Shown here: piece after piece, positions 26,746-36,020 of the stretch
How the letters are laid out: every line of letters begins with the position of its first letter
Numbering within the stretch: the stretch's first letter is position 1
Source of the DNA: Algoriphagus vanfongensis DSM 17529
GTDB lineage: Bacteria > Bacteroidota > Bacteroidia > Cytophagales > Cyclobacteriaceae
NCBI RefSeq assembly: GCF_000429465.1
Contig: NZ_AUBX01000016.1
Span: 248,001-312,000, forward strand
Length of the DNA: 64,000 nt
Reading direction: 5' to 3'
Translations under genes and position numbers: made by a program
The notes under the pieces: model-generated
The model's database searches: none
The model's input: the letters and a program-made list of their open reading frames with translations, nothing else
Told to the model about the DNA's origin: nothing

Positions 26746-27882
26746 TTAAACCTTCGCCAGTGCGTTTTCTATGGTTTTTTGGTAATAATTGACATACAAA
26801 GGCAATATCTGCGAGATGTCAAACTCCTTGGCTCGAGCCAAAGCATTGGCTTTAAATTGCGGTAAATTGGCGTCATTCAAGATGGTCAGCGCCTTGTTTT
26901 TCATTTCTTGAATATCCCCGACTTCACATACAAATCCCGTAGATCCGTTCACGTTCAACTCAGGAATACCACCGGCATTGGAGGTCAAAATAGGGACTTC
27001 GCATGCCATCGCTTCCAGGGCAGCCAGACCGAATGATTCTTTTTCGGAGGGCATCACAAACAAATCTGCTACGGAGAGCACTTCTTCCACGGCTTCGAGT
27101 TTTCCGAGGAAACGCACATCATCGCAAGTGCCCAGTTCCCGGCAGAGTCTTTCCATTTTGTCTCTTTCTGGGCCATCACCTACCAGAAGTAGCTTGGCTG
27201 GGATCTCACGGCGCACTTCATCAAAGACACGAATCACATCTTCTACCCGCTTGACTTTACGGAAATTGGATGTATGAACCATCAATTTTTCACCCTGAGG
27301 ACAGATCGCCAATTTGAAATGCTCTTTCTTTTGCTTCTTAAAGCGATCTAGGTCAATAAAATTCGGAATGACTTCAATCTCTCTCTTGATATCAAAATGC
27401 CGATACGTTTCTTTTTTCAAATCTTCTGAGACGGCCGTGACGCCATCTGACTGATTGATGGAAAAAGTGACTACCGGCTCGTAGCTCGGATCTTTGCCTA
27501 CCAGTGTGATATCTGTCCCGTGCAGCGTGGTGACGACAGGGATGTGGATTCCTTGCTCTTTGAGAATCTGGCGGGCCATGTAGGCTGCTGATGCATGGGG
27601 AATCGCGTAGTGTACGTGCAAAAGGTCCAATTTTTCATATTTCACTACAGAAACCATCTTACTGGCCAAGGCGAGTTCGTAGGGGGCGTGTTCAAAAAGC
27701 GGATAGCTTTTGATATCTACTTCGTGATAGAAAAGGTTTTCACTAAAAAAGTCTAGACGCGTTGGCTGGCGATAGGTAATGAAGTGGATTTCATGTCCGA
27801 TTTTCGCCAATCCTTTGCCTAGCTCAGTGGCTACTACACCACTCCCACCAAAGGTAGGATAACAAACGATTCCGATTTTCAT
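26746..27882 (-). CDS. bshA: N-acetyl-alpha-D-glucosaminyl L-malate synthase BshA
   Basis: GT4-type glycosyltransferase of 378 residues that joins GlcNAc from UDP-GlcNAc to L-malate, the first step of bacillithiol synthesis. The N-terminus KIGIVCYPTFGGSGVVATELG is the BshA signature; the nucleotide-sugar site carries FVMPSEKESFGLAALEAMACE with the EX7E glutamates. Cytoplasmic. Other bacillithiol genes (bshB, bshC) are not in this window. Confidence 0.93.
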   Translation of the reverse strand: MKIGIVCYPTFGGSGVVATELGKGLAKIGHEIHFITYRQPTRLDFFSENLFYHEVDIKSYPLFEHAPYELALASKMVSVVKYEKLDLLHVHYAIPHASAAYMARQILKEQGIHIPVVTTLHGTDITLVGKDPSYEPVVTFSINQSDGVTAVSEDLKKETYRHFDIKREIEVIPNFIDLDRFKKQKKEHFKLAICPQGEKLMVHTSNFRKVKRVEDVIRVFDEVRREIPAKLLLVGDGPERDKMERLCRELGTCDDVRFLGKLEAVEEVLSVADLFVMPSEKESFGLAALEAMACEVPILTSNAGGIPELNVNGSTGFVCEVGDIQEMKNKALTILNDANLPQFKANALARAKEFDISQILPLYVNYYQKTIENALAKV

Positions 27883-28045
27883 AGTCTTGGGGCGGCCTGT
27901 TGGGCTATTTGCCTATAAACACGCAGCTACCTTTAATTTGTTCAAATAAATGATAAATAATCCAAATAGAGGTCGGAATCAACTGGTTTTCAGTGTGAAT
28001 AGATGGGTTGATTTCAGATAATAATTAACTCAAATGAATCATACT

Positions 28046-31000
28046 TTACTTTTTGGCCATGGCCTGATAGATGATGTCATGGATGTCGGTACGGATTCCT
28101 TCCCGCAGCAATTTTGTGTTTTCAGCCTCTGGATATACTCTATTGGACAAAAAGACATAGATCAACTCATTCTCAGGATCTGCCCACACACATGTCCCCG
28201 TAAAGCCCGTATGGCCAAATGTGGATTTGGGAGCTAGCTTTCCAGCTGAGCCTCCTTTATCTTTTTCGGGTTCGGGCTTGTCCCATCCCCATCCGCGGCG
28301 ACTCTGATTGGACTGCCGCTTGGTGAAGTCCTTGATCGTTTCAGGGTCCAAAAGGGAGACATCTCCATAATAGCCTCCATTGAGCATCATCTGCATCATC
28401 ACGGCCAAGTCATTGGCTTTACCAAATAGGCCTGCATGGCCCGCCACTCCTCCAAACATGGCGGCTCCAGGATCATGCACATAGCCATGCACTTGTCTTT
28501 TGCGGAAGGCGACGTCATTTTCGGTAGGAGCGATATTGTCCAAGGACATTTTTTCAAAAGGATTGAAAGTCATGGTCTCCAACCCTAGCGGTTTATAGAA
28601 GTTTTGTTCCAAAAATTCATTCAGAGGCTGATTGACCACGCGTTCTACGACTCCTTGCATAAAGTACATAGTCAGATCTGAGTAAACATAGGAGTTTCTC
28701 CCTCCTTTTTTGGGGAGCAAATCAGACTTGACAGTCCAGCTCCAGATGCTGTCCCGGAGCCCGTCGATGGCGTACATGTCATTGGAAACTGGCCGCGAAA
28801 ATCCCGGAGCGGAAGAGGGTTTGTAGTAGTCTCCTCTCCATTGACCGGATTGGACTGTCTTTACATAATGCGGAATGTAAGCTTTAAGCCCTGCTTCATG
28901 AGCCATGACGTCTTTGAGCTGTAGATTGGCCTTGTTGGTGCCTCGTAGCTCAGGGAGGTAGTCACCCAATGTTTTATTCATATCCAGTTCTCCCCGACTT
29001 TCCAAGAACATGACTGCTTGGGTAGTTGCCAATACTTTGGTGATGGATGCGAGATCATAGACGGTTTCAGAATTGACCTTGGGGCTGGACTTGTATTCTA
29101 ACTGACCGTAGGATCTCTCGAAAACTACTTTGCCGTTTTTTACCACAAGGACATTGGCTCCCGGGGTTGCTTGGATTCTGATCGCTTTTTCGGCTACTGC
29201 ATCGATTTGATCCAGAATTTCCCCATTCAGTCCTACACTTTCTGGGCTTCCGTAAGACAATCTTTTGAGGCCTTCGAGATATCCGCCTACTCCGAATCTA
29301 TACTGCTGACTGACAGAGACAGGAAGTATGCCCATGCCTGGTCTACCTCCAAAGAGCACCTGAGGAGCAATGTTTTGTGTGAGATCGTTGTTTTCAAAGG
29401 CAAAAACCACATGCCCCAACCCATCGAGAAATTTGGATGCGTAGGCATTGCCAAATAAGACAGTCACTACTTTCTGTCTTTCTTCCAACTTTCTGAGGAG
29501 GTCTATATCTCCTGGGGCTATCCCAAATGCTCTGCGGGGACTATTGGTGACGCCCATCAATCCTACAACCACTACATCATAATCTTCCAGTTTTTTGATC
29601 AAGTTGTAGTGAGAAGATTCACTACCGGCTTTGTCGATTTCGAAATGATCAAACCCTGCATATTTTCCTAAGCTTTTCTGGAATTCCTTGCCATCTCCAC
29701 CTATGGTCAAGCTTGCAAATTTTTTAAGATCAAGATCTTTGAAGGGAAGTAGCTCTCCCTTATTGGAGGCGACGGTGATAGCTTCTGCATAGAGTTGCTC
29801 TCGGATTGCGTCAGTTTTGGAAGAATTGAGGCGATCAATAAGTCCGTGTGTCTTAATGGGTCGGTACTGGTTGAGGCCTACTTTGTATTTTGCTTTCAGT
29901 ATTTTTTTGACTCTTCGGCTGACTTCTTCTTCAGAGATTCTTCCATCAGCGATAGCTTGTTTTATCAGCGCCTTAGCTTTGGGTACATCCTGCGAATAGA
30001 GGAGCACGTCATTGCCAGCCAATAGAGCTTTGACATCGACTTCTCCGGGGGCATTGGTAGAGGCGACGCCTTTCATGTTCAAAGCATCGGTAAAGATGAG
30101 TCCTTGGAAATTCATCCGTTTTTGTAGCAGATCGGTAACTACCTTTTTGCTGAGACTCGTAGGCGTTTTTCCGGTGTTGTCAAGGCTGGGGATGTTCAGG
30201 TGAGCCACCATGACCGACATGAGTTCCTCCTTGAAAAGTTCTTGGTAAGGATACAAGTCAATATCCCAGATTCTCTGTTCGGGATGGTTGATGACCGGGA
30301 GGGAATAGTGACTGTCAGACTCTGTGTCACCATGACCTGGAAAATGTTTGGCATTGGCGATCACCCCATGATCTTGCAAGCCTTTCATATAGGCGACAGC
30401 ATGAGCGGCAACTGCTTTTTTGTTTTCTCCAAAAGCCCGATAGCCGATTACTGGGTTGTCAGGATTGGAATTGACATCCACGACTGGCGCAAAGTTGATA
30501 TGCATGCCCAGTTCCTTAAACTGCCGGGCCATCTCCGTGCCCATGTCATAAATAAGGTCCGTATTCTGAATGGCTCCCAAAGTCATAGCTTTGGGAAAAT
30601 CAGCAATAGAGTCCAGTCTCATACTGATGCCCCATTCGGCATCCATAGCTATAAAAAGCGGGGTTTTAGAGAGTGCCTGATAGTAATTGGTCAATCTAGC
30701 TTGTCTATCTGGGCCTCCCTGGAAAAATATCAGACCGCCGAGATTTTCGTTTTTGACCAAGGTGCTGATCTCGTCGATATGGCGCTGGTCTTTGTTGGAA
30801 TATGCTGCGACCATAAAAAGCTGTCCCAGTCGCTCATCCAAAGTGAGATTTTGAAATACAGAATCTACCCAGTTGTTTTGATCGGTTTTGTCTTTGGAGA
30901 CCAAGGGGTCTTCGACCAAAACAGCATTGTCCATTCTTCCAGAAACGAAGGATAATGCAATGCAGCAGAGGATGAAAACTCCGGTAAGCTTTTGACTCAT
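28046..31000 (-). CDS. GH3 beta-N-acetylglucosaminidase fused to a class C beta-lactamase-like serine hydrolase
   Basis: Exported protein of 984 residues with two enzymes. Residues ~45-370 are a GH3 domain of the NagZ type: KHFPGHGDTESDSHYSLP (His of the catalytic loop) and nucleophile Asp305 (LIFTDALNMKG). A GH3 C-like segment follows (~390-590). Residues ~610-980 are a serine hydrolase of the beta-lactamase/DD-peptidase class: Ser652-x-x-Lys655 (LASITKVLA), YSDLTMY as the Tyr motif and GHTGFTG in place of KTG. Signal peptide at the N-terminus. It probably trims muropeptides or acts on cell-wall sugar and peptide together (inference). The fusion is known in Bacteroidota. Confidence 0.92.
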   Translation of the reverse strand: MSQKLTGVFILCCIALSFVSGRMDNAVLVEDPLVSKDKTDQNNWVDSVFQNLTLDERLGQLFMVAAYSNKDQRHIDEISTLVKNENLGGLIFFQGGPDRQARLTNYYQALSKTPLFIAMDAEWGISMRLDSIADFPKAMTLGAIQNTDLIYDMGTEMARQFKELGMHINFAPVVDVNSNPDNPVIGYRAFGENKKAVAAHAVAYMKGLQDHGVIANAKHFPGHGDTESDSHYSLPVINHPEQRIWDIDLYPYQELFKEELMSVMVAHLNIPSLDNTGKTPTSLSKKVVTDLLQKRMNFQGLIFTDALNMKGVASTNAPGEVDVKALLAGNDVLLYSQDVPKAKALIKQAIADGRISEEEVSRRVKKILKAKYKVGLNQYRPIKTHGLIDRLNSSKTDAIREQLYAEAITVASNKGELLPFKDLDLKKFASLTIGGDGKEFQKSLGKYAGFDHFEIDKAGSESSHYNLIKKLEDYDVVVVGLMGVTNSPRRAFGIAPGDIDLLRKLEERQKVVTVLFGNAYASKFLDGLGHVVFAFENNDLTQNIAPQVLFGGRPGMGILPVSVSQQYRFGVGGYLEGLKRLSYGSPESVGLNGEILDQIDAVAEKAIRIQATPGANVLVVKNGKVVFERSYGQLEYKSSPKVNSETVYDLASITKVLATTQAVMFLESRGELDMNKTLGDYLPELRGTNKANLQLKDVMAHEAGLKAYIPHYVKTVQSGQWRGDYYKPSSAPGFSRPVSNDMYAIDGLRDSIWSWTVKSDLLPKKGGRNSYVYSDLTMYFMQGVVERVVNQPLNEFLEQNFYKPLGLETMTFNPFEKMSLDNIAPTENDVAFRKRQVHGYVHDPGAAMFGGVAGHAGLFGKANDLAVMMQMMLNGGYYGDVSLLDPETIKDFTKRQSNQSRRGWGWDKPEPEKDKGGSAGKLAPKSTFGHTGFTGTCVWADPENELIYVFLSNRVYPEAENTKLLREGIRTDIHDIIYQAMAKK

Positions 31001-31183
31001 GCTCGAGTTAATTTTTAATCTTTAACTTTTAAAATAAATTTGTGCTGTAGGCCATGCAAATTGCCATCTAATTCAACGTCCACTTGCCCACTTTAGCCTA
31101 TCTATAGTACTTTCCCAAGCTATATAAATTGAAGATAGGAAAGAAAGGGGAACATTAGACCTGTTTTGGGGTTAAAATTGGTA

Positions 31184-31191
31184 TAAATTTG
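31184..31191 (+). promoter_or_regulatory. TAnnTTTG box upstream of the mutL operon
   Basis: TAAATTTG, 75 bases before the ATG at 31267. The closest TTG is only 15 bases upstream of it, so the -33 element is uncertain. Confidence 0.4.
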
Positions 31192-31266
31192 ATTGTCGGC
31201 AGTATCTGAATTGAGGGCTTCCAAAGGAGCCGAATTGGCCGACAGCATTAATAGACACCTAAATCG

Positions 31267-31671
31267 ATGAAATTTCCATCCATATTCCGTACTTCCAATC
31301 CGGCTCGCTTTGAAGTCAAGCCCAGATACTATGACCCGGTCAAGGAGGAGCTCAAGGAGAGAACTGCCCGGATCCAAAAGGAATTGGAAGCGGAAGGGAA
31401 ATTGGGAGATGTCAGTGAAGAGGATAGACTCAGACACTACGAGTCTGGAATCAGAGGGGCGTTTGCCCAGCATCAGGGTATCAAAGCGAGAGAGGGAAGC
31501 ATCATGACTTCCACGGCGATGATCCGGACCTTGATTTTCTTGTTTTTGGTGGCTGGACTGGCTGGGTATATCTACTTGGGTCCAGTGATATTTGAATACT
31601 TGCTTTACCTTGGATTGCTTGTCGTATCAGTTTATTATTTCTTCAAGCTCAAACCCAAGTCCCGTCAATGA
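31267..31671 (+). CDS. small membrane protein of unknown function upstream of mutL
   Basis: Protein of 134 residues: a charged cytoplasmic N-part (residues 1-78, with YYDPVKEELKERTARIQKEL as helix) and two membrane segments (~87-104 and ~108-125). I recall this type as a conserved Bacteroidota neighbour of mutL but have no name for it. Its stop overlaps the mutL start by 4 bases (ATGA), so the two are translationally coupled. Confidence 0.8.
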   Translation: MKFPSIFRTSNPARFEVKPRYYDPVKEELKERTARIQKELEAEGKLGDVSEEDRLRHYESGIRGAFAQHQGIKAREGSIMTSTAMIRTLIFLFLVAGLAGYIYLGPVIFEYLLYLGLLVVSVYYFFKLKPKSRQ

Positions 31672-33539
31672 ATGATTTGATCCAGCTTTTACCAGATGCT
31701 ATTGCCAATCAAATAGCAGCTGGAGAAGTCGTACAAAGACCTGCCTCAGCTCTCAAAGAACTCCTCGAAAATGCGATCGACGCAGGAGCTACCAAAATCC
31801 AAGTAGTCGTCAAAGAATCCGGGAAGCAACTCATCCAAGTCATCGACAATGGCAAAGGGATGTCTGCTACCGATGCACGGATGAGCTTCGAAAGACACGC
31901 TACTTCCAAAATTCGCAACAGCGCAGATTTATTCTCTATCCGCACCTTTGGCTTCCGGGGAGAAGCGCTGGCTTCTATAGCGGCGGTCGCTCAAGTGGAA
32001 ATGAAAACCCGGCAAAGTACCGAAGAGCTCGGCACCTTGATCCAAATCGAGGGATCGGAGGTCAAAAAGCAAGAGCCTGTGGCCACGACTCCAGGAACTT
32101 CCATTTCCATGAAAAACCTATTTTTCAATGTGCCGGCTCGGAGAAATTTTTTGAAGTCCAATCCTGTGGAAATGCGTCATATCGTGGAGGAATTTCAACG
32201 TGTGGCACTCGCCTATTCTGAGATCGGATTTACGCTGATGCAAAATGACATGGAGGTGTATAATCTTTTTCCCGGCAAACTCAGTCAGCGGATTGTAGGC
32301 TTATTTGGCAAAAACTACCAAAGTCAACTCGTTCCATGTGAGGAACTCACCCCGCATATCAATGTCAAAGGATATATCGGCAAGCCCGAGTCGGCTAAGA
32401 AGACCCGGGGCGAACAGTTCTTTTTCGTCAATAATCGCTACATCAAAAGCTCTTATCTCAATCATGCCGTAAGTACAGCTTTTGAAAACCTCATACAGCC
32501 AGATCAGCATCCTTTTTATGTGCTCTTTTTGGAAATAGATCCTTCTCATATCGATATCAACGTCCATCCGACGAAAACCGAAATCAAATTTGATGATGAG
32601 CGTACAGTCTATGCGGTGATCCGTGCTGCAGTCAAGCAGGCATTGGGAGCTCATCATGTGGTGCCGGCGCTGGATTTCAGTGTGGATGTTAATTTCACAG
32701 AGACCTGGACTAATGATGAAAGTAAAAAAGCAGATGTAGACCGAGAGTATAGCTATAAGACTTTCAATACTCCGGAATTCAAGAAGGCAAGTACTTCGGG
32801 TTGGGAGCGGCTTTTTGAAGGGAATGATGCGGGGATCAGGCCAGAAAGAACTGCACTTCCTGATGTCGATCGCGACGAGGAAGAAGCTGAGGTCCTGACT
32901 TTTTCCAGCCGGGCCAATCCAGAGGATAGTTCGACCGTATTTTCCCGGCCTGCAGAGACAGAAAATACTGGAACGACTTTTCAGGTCGAATTAAACTATA
33001 TTGTCGCACAGATGTCCACCGGGCTATTGATCCTGGATCAGCAAGCGTCTCATGAGCGTATCCTGTATGAGCGCTATCTGAGACAGCTGAAAGTCGCTCA
33101 AGGACCTTCGCAGCAATGCCTTTTTCCTCCAGTTGTCCAGCTCAGTCCTGGTGACTACGAACTGGTCATGGGCGTGATCACGGAGCTCCAAAGTTTGGGT
33201 TTTATGCTAGCTGAGTTTGGCAATAATTCGATTTTGGTGCAGGGAGTACCGGCAGACATCCAGGTGAAAAATGAAAAAGAGCTTTTTGAAGGCCTGATCG
33301 AGCAGTTCAAAAACTTCAAAAACGAGCTTTCTTTGGATAATCGAGAAAATCTAGCCCGTTCTCTGGCTAGGAAGTCATCGTTGAAAAGGGGACAGAAATT
33401 GAATGCCCAAGAAATGGAAACGTTGGTAGGGCAGCTTTTTGCCTGCCAAAACCCAAATTTTGGCTTGGGGGGGAACAAAACCTTTGTAAAATTGGATTTA
33501 TCCAGCATCCACTCATTCTTCGGAAAATCGCATGTTTAG
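31668..33539 (+). CDS. mutL: DNA mismatch repair protein MutL
   Basis: MutL of 623 residues, the link between MutS and downstream mismatch repair steps. The GHKL ATPase is complete: ELLENAIDAGATKI, DNGKGM, GFRGEALASIAAV. The C-terminal domain keeps DQQA-x2-E-x4-E (Asp457 onward), the pattern of the MutL endonuclease site with Gln for the usual His, but the later ACR and C-P-H-G-R-P motifs are not apparent (the region reads NPNFGLGGNKTF). So nuclease activity is doubtful. It is the second gene of a four-gene operon with two rhomboids. Confidence 0.95.
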   Translation: MNDLIQLLPDAIANQIAAGEVVQRPASALKELLENAIDAGATKIQVVVKESGKQLIQVIDNGKGMSATDARMSFERHATSKIRNSADLFSIRTFGFRGEALASIAAVAQVEMKTRQSTEELGTLIQIEGSEVKKQEPVATTPGTSISMKNLFFNVPARRNFLKSNPVEMRHIVEEFQRVALAYSEIGFTLMQNDMEVYNLFPGKLSQRIVGLFGKNYQSQLVPCEELTPHINVKGYIGKPESAKKTRGEQFFFVNNRYIKSSYLNHAVSTAFENLIQPDQHPFYVLFLEIDPSHIDINVHPTKTEIKFDDERTVYAVIRAAVKQALGAHHVVPALDFSVDVNFTETWTNDESKKADVDREYSYKTFNTPEFKKASTSGWERLFEGNDAGIRPERTALPDVDRDEEEAEVLTFSSRANPEDSSTVFSRPAETENTGTTFQVELNYIVAQMSTGLLILDQQASHERILYERYLRQLKVAQGPSQQCLFPPVVQLSPGDYELVMGVITELQSLGFMLAEFGNNSILVQGVPADIQVKNEKELFEGLIEQFKNFKNELSLDNRENLARSLARKSSLKRGQKLNAQEMETLVGQLFACQNPNFGLGGNKTFVKLDLSSIHSFFGKSHV

Positions 33540-34323
33540 AAATATCACACCAGTTGTTCAGAATTTGCTCCTGATAAATGTTGTCTTGTTTATCGTGAGT
33601 GCATTTATTTTTCCTTCGCTCAATCAATTGTTTGCGCTTTACTATATCGATAGCCGGTATTTTATGCCATTTCAGTTTTTGACCTACATGTTTATGCATG
33701 CAGATTTTTGGCACTTGTTCAGCAATATGTTTGGGCTTTTGATATTCGGGCCATTGCTTGAGCAGTTTTTGGGGCCAAAGAAATTATTGACACTCTGGAT
33801 GATCTGTGGCGTAGGATCTGGAGTGCTGTATTCTGGGTACAATGTCTATCGGATGAATAATTTGGAGACTAAAGTGGAGGCTTTCCAGGCCAATCCTGAT
33901 CCAGAATATTTCAATAAGATCGTCACCGAAAATAGAGGTTTCTTTGAGCGCGCAGTTTACGATTTCGTGGATGATTTCAGTAGAAATCCTCAAGATCCTG
34001 CCAAAATTGATCGGGCCAATCAGACCCTGCAAGCGATCTTGGAGATTCAATCCAATATTCCAATGGTAGGAGCATCAGGGGCTTTATTTGGGATTTTGAT
34101 TGCCTTTGCGATGCTTTTCCCGAACACCCAGTTGTTTTTGCTTTTTCCACCTATGCCTGTGAAAGCAAAATATTTAGTGCTTTTTTATGGCCTTTACACA
34201 ATTTACAACGTTCTGATCAATAACCCGCTGGACAATGTCGCCCACTTTGCCCACTTGAGTGGACTGATCATAGGAGGAGCACTAGTCTATAAGTGGAAGA
34301 AAGACCGAAACAGTTTTTATTGA
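33532..34323 (+). CDS. rhomboid family intramembrane serine protease (first of two)
   Basis: Membrane protease of 263 residues with six hydrophobic segments. The HADFWHLFSNMFG loop carries the conserved His and Asn, catalytic Ser182 sits in GASGALFG, and catalytic His241 in FAHLSGLIIG. A hydrophilic insert of about 65 residues (~105-165) separates the second and third membrane segments and is longer than in GlpG. It overlaps mutL by 8 bases and is followed after one base by a second rhomboid gene. Confidence 0.92.
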   Translation: MFRNITPVVQNLLLINVVLFIVSAFIFPSLNQLFALYYIDSRYFMPFQFLTYMFMHADFWHLFSNMFGLLIFGPLLEQFLGPKKLLTLWMICGVGSGVLYSGYNVYRMNNLETKVEAFQANPDPEYFNKIVTENRGFFERAVYDFVDDFSRNPQDPAKIDRANQTLQAILEIQSNIPMVGASGALFGILIAFAMLFPNTQLFLLFPPMPVKAKYLVLFYGLYTIYNVLINNPLDNVAHFAHLSGLIIGGALVYKWKKDRNSFY

Positions 34324-34324
34324 T

Positions 34325-35260
34325 ATGTACGGAAATTTTTGGGATAACCTAAAAAACGCGTTTACGCAGACCAACAACAGCCTCTATAAGCTGATCGCCA
34401 TCAATATCTTGGTTTGGCTGGTATTGTTAGTGGCGCGAGTTTTTATGACTATCGGGGGATTTGGAGATGTATACTCTTCTTTGATCTCTTATCTGATGAT
34501 GCCGGCAGCGCTGCCTAAGTTGGCCATGCAGCCCTGGAGTATTTTCACCTATATGTTTTTGCATGAGGGATTTCTCCATATTCTTTTCAATATGCTCTTT
34601 CTGTTCTGGTTTGGACAGTTGATCCATCAATATCTGGGCAGTCGCAAATTGACCAATCTCTATATTTTGGGAGGTTTGGCAGGAGCACTATTCTATATGC
34701 TTATCTATAATTTGGCGCCGTATTTTAGTGATTCGGTCCATAGCTCGATGATGCTTGGAGCCAGTGCGGGGGTGTTTGCGATTGTGGTCGGAGCAGCTAC
34801 TTTGACTCCGAATACGACCTTTTTTCTGATGTTTCTCGGGCCGGTCAAGATCAAGTATATCGCTATATTCTATGTGCTTCTTTCCTTTGCCAATTCTGCC
34901 GGAGCCAATGCGGGAGGAGAATTAGCACATTTGGGAGGGGCTTTGTTGGGTTATTTTTATATCACTCAGCTACGCAGAGGAGTGGACTTGGGGGTGCCGG
35001 TCCAGAAAGTAGGGATTTTCTTTGAGGATCTTTTCAAACGAAATCCATCCAAAGTCAAAGTGAGCTATCGCAAAGCTAAAACCAAATCAGGTGGAGGCTT
35101 CAGTTCATTCACCAAATCTGCAGAAACCAAAAAGACCACCATCGGTGATGATGCCAGTCAGGAAGAAATAGACCGGATTTTGGACAAAATAGCAGATCGT
35201 GGCTATGAGGCTTTGACCAAGGACGAAAAGAGAAAGCTGTTTGAGTTCAGTAAAAAATAA
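34325..35260 (+). CDS. rhomboid family protease with C-terminal cytoplasmic tail (second of two)
   Basis: Rhomboid of 311 residues with Ser147 in GASAGVFA and His202 in LAHLGGALLG; HEGFLHILFNMLFLFWFG supplies the oxyanion His/Asn. A C-terminal tail of about 85 residues is charged and ends in a helical motif (DRILDKIADRGYEALTKDEKRKL) resembling DUF6576. It is one base after the first rhomboid gene; both are in the mutL operon. Substrates unknown. Confidence 0.9.
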   Translation: MYGNFWDNLKNAFTQTNNSLYKLIAINILVWLVLLVARVFMTIGGFGDVYSSLISYLMMPAALPKLAMQPWSIFTYMFLHEGFLHILFNMLFLFWFGQLIHQYLGSRKLTNLYILGGLAGALFYMLIYNLAPYFSDSVHSSMMLGASAGVFAIVVGAATLTPNTTFFLMFLGPVKIKYIAIFYVLLSFANSAGANAGGELAHLGGALLGYFYITQLRRGVDLGVPVQKVGIFFEDLFKRNPSKVKVSYRKAKTKSGGGFSSFTKSAETKKTTIGDDASQEEIDRILDKIADRGYEALTKDEKRKLFEFSKK

Positions 35261-35737
35261 TCAAAGAGGAAAGGCCAATCCAAATCGGAATCCGGCTTCC
35301 CGAGGTGTCTGACTCTGAAATCTAAATTCGGTATTGAGTCCCACCCAGTCCACCAGTCGGATATACGTCCCCACTCCAATATTTGCCCCCTTATAGGATT
35401 GTCTCACTCCCGGATCTCCCGGTTGGGTGTTTTGCCAGCTTTGGCTGTAGCCTGCTAGAAAAAACAGTTGGGAAGGTCCATCGGAAATATAATAGCGAAG
35501 ATCCATGCTGAAATTGCTGCCTTTGCCTACATCCGGCTGAAGAAATGTGAAGCTGGGCATGATGGCGAAATTGTCAACAAAGAAAAATTCGACTCCACCA
35601 CCGTATCCAAAATTTTTCCATCGGAGGCCATAAGTGCCATGGGCGTGAAATCGGGAATTCCCCTGCTCCAAGGACTGGGCATGTAATCCGGTCGTCATTC
35701 CCACTACAATTAAAAGAATCGCTAAAGCCTTTTTCAT
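35261..35737 (-). CDS. outer membrane beta-barrel protein (OmpW/OmpX-like size)
   Basis: Protein of 158 residues with a signal peptide (MKKALAILLIVVGMTTGLHAQ) and about eight amphipathic strands with aromatic girdles (GTYGLRW, GVEFFFVDNFAIMPSFTFLQ, MDLRYYI, FFLAGYSQSW, ANIGVGTYIRL, LNTEFRFQSQ, FRFGLAFPL). Small monomeric barrels of this kind include OmpX/OmpW; no specific family is claimed. The start is the ATG at 35737; a longer frame would hide the signal peptide. It is convergent with the rhomboid operon, with stop codons touching. Confidence 0.75.
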   Translation of the reverse strand: MKKALAILLIVVGMTTGLHAQSLEQGNSRFHAHGTYGLRWKNFGYGGGVEFFFVDNFAIMPSFTFLQPDVGKGSNFSMDLRYYISDGPSQLFFLAGYSQSWQNTQPGDPGVRQSYKGANIGVGTYIRLVDWVGLNTEFRFQSQTPREAGFRFGLAFPL

Positions 35738-35940
35738 TTTCCAAAAATTTGATTGAATAGAAAAATTAGGAGGCTTTGACGAACAAAACAAGTGCTAATC
35801 CAAAATCAGAGAAAGCTTTGCTTGAAAAATAGGGAAGAAATCAGAAACCCTAGTCTTAAACTCACATTATGCAATAGAAAGCTGCTGCAGACTCAAATTG
35901 CTTCAATATCAGACGCTGTGCTTCACTTTTCGCTTTCCCG

Positions 35941-36012
35941 ATAGCGATGCTATGAACTCTAAAGCGGCTGATTTTCTTGCATTTGGATCCCGTACTACGA
36001 ATCCAAATGCAA
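35941..36012 (-). repeat. two inverted repeats in a 283-bp gap after rlmN
   Basis: The gap 35738-36020 has no gene. It holds ATAGC-GAT-GCTAT (35941-35953) next to CCCGATAGC, and a perfect 12-bp stem TTGCATTTGGAT (35977-35988) / ATCCAAATGCAA (36001-36012) with a 12-base loop. The latter lies just after the rlmN stop but has no T-run on either side, so it does not look like an ordinary terminator. Possibly a dispersed intergenic repeat. Confidence 0.5.
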
Positions 36013-36020
36013 AATCCAGG

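Noticed and set aside
30200-30955. Plus-strand open frame of 251 codons inside the GH3 fusion
   Set aside because: Antisense shadow of the GH3 domain, whose catalytic motifs are intact.
35977-36012. 12-bp stem after rlmN as an intrinsic terminator
   Set aside because: No T-run on either strand; reported only as an inverted repeat.
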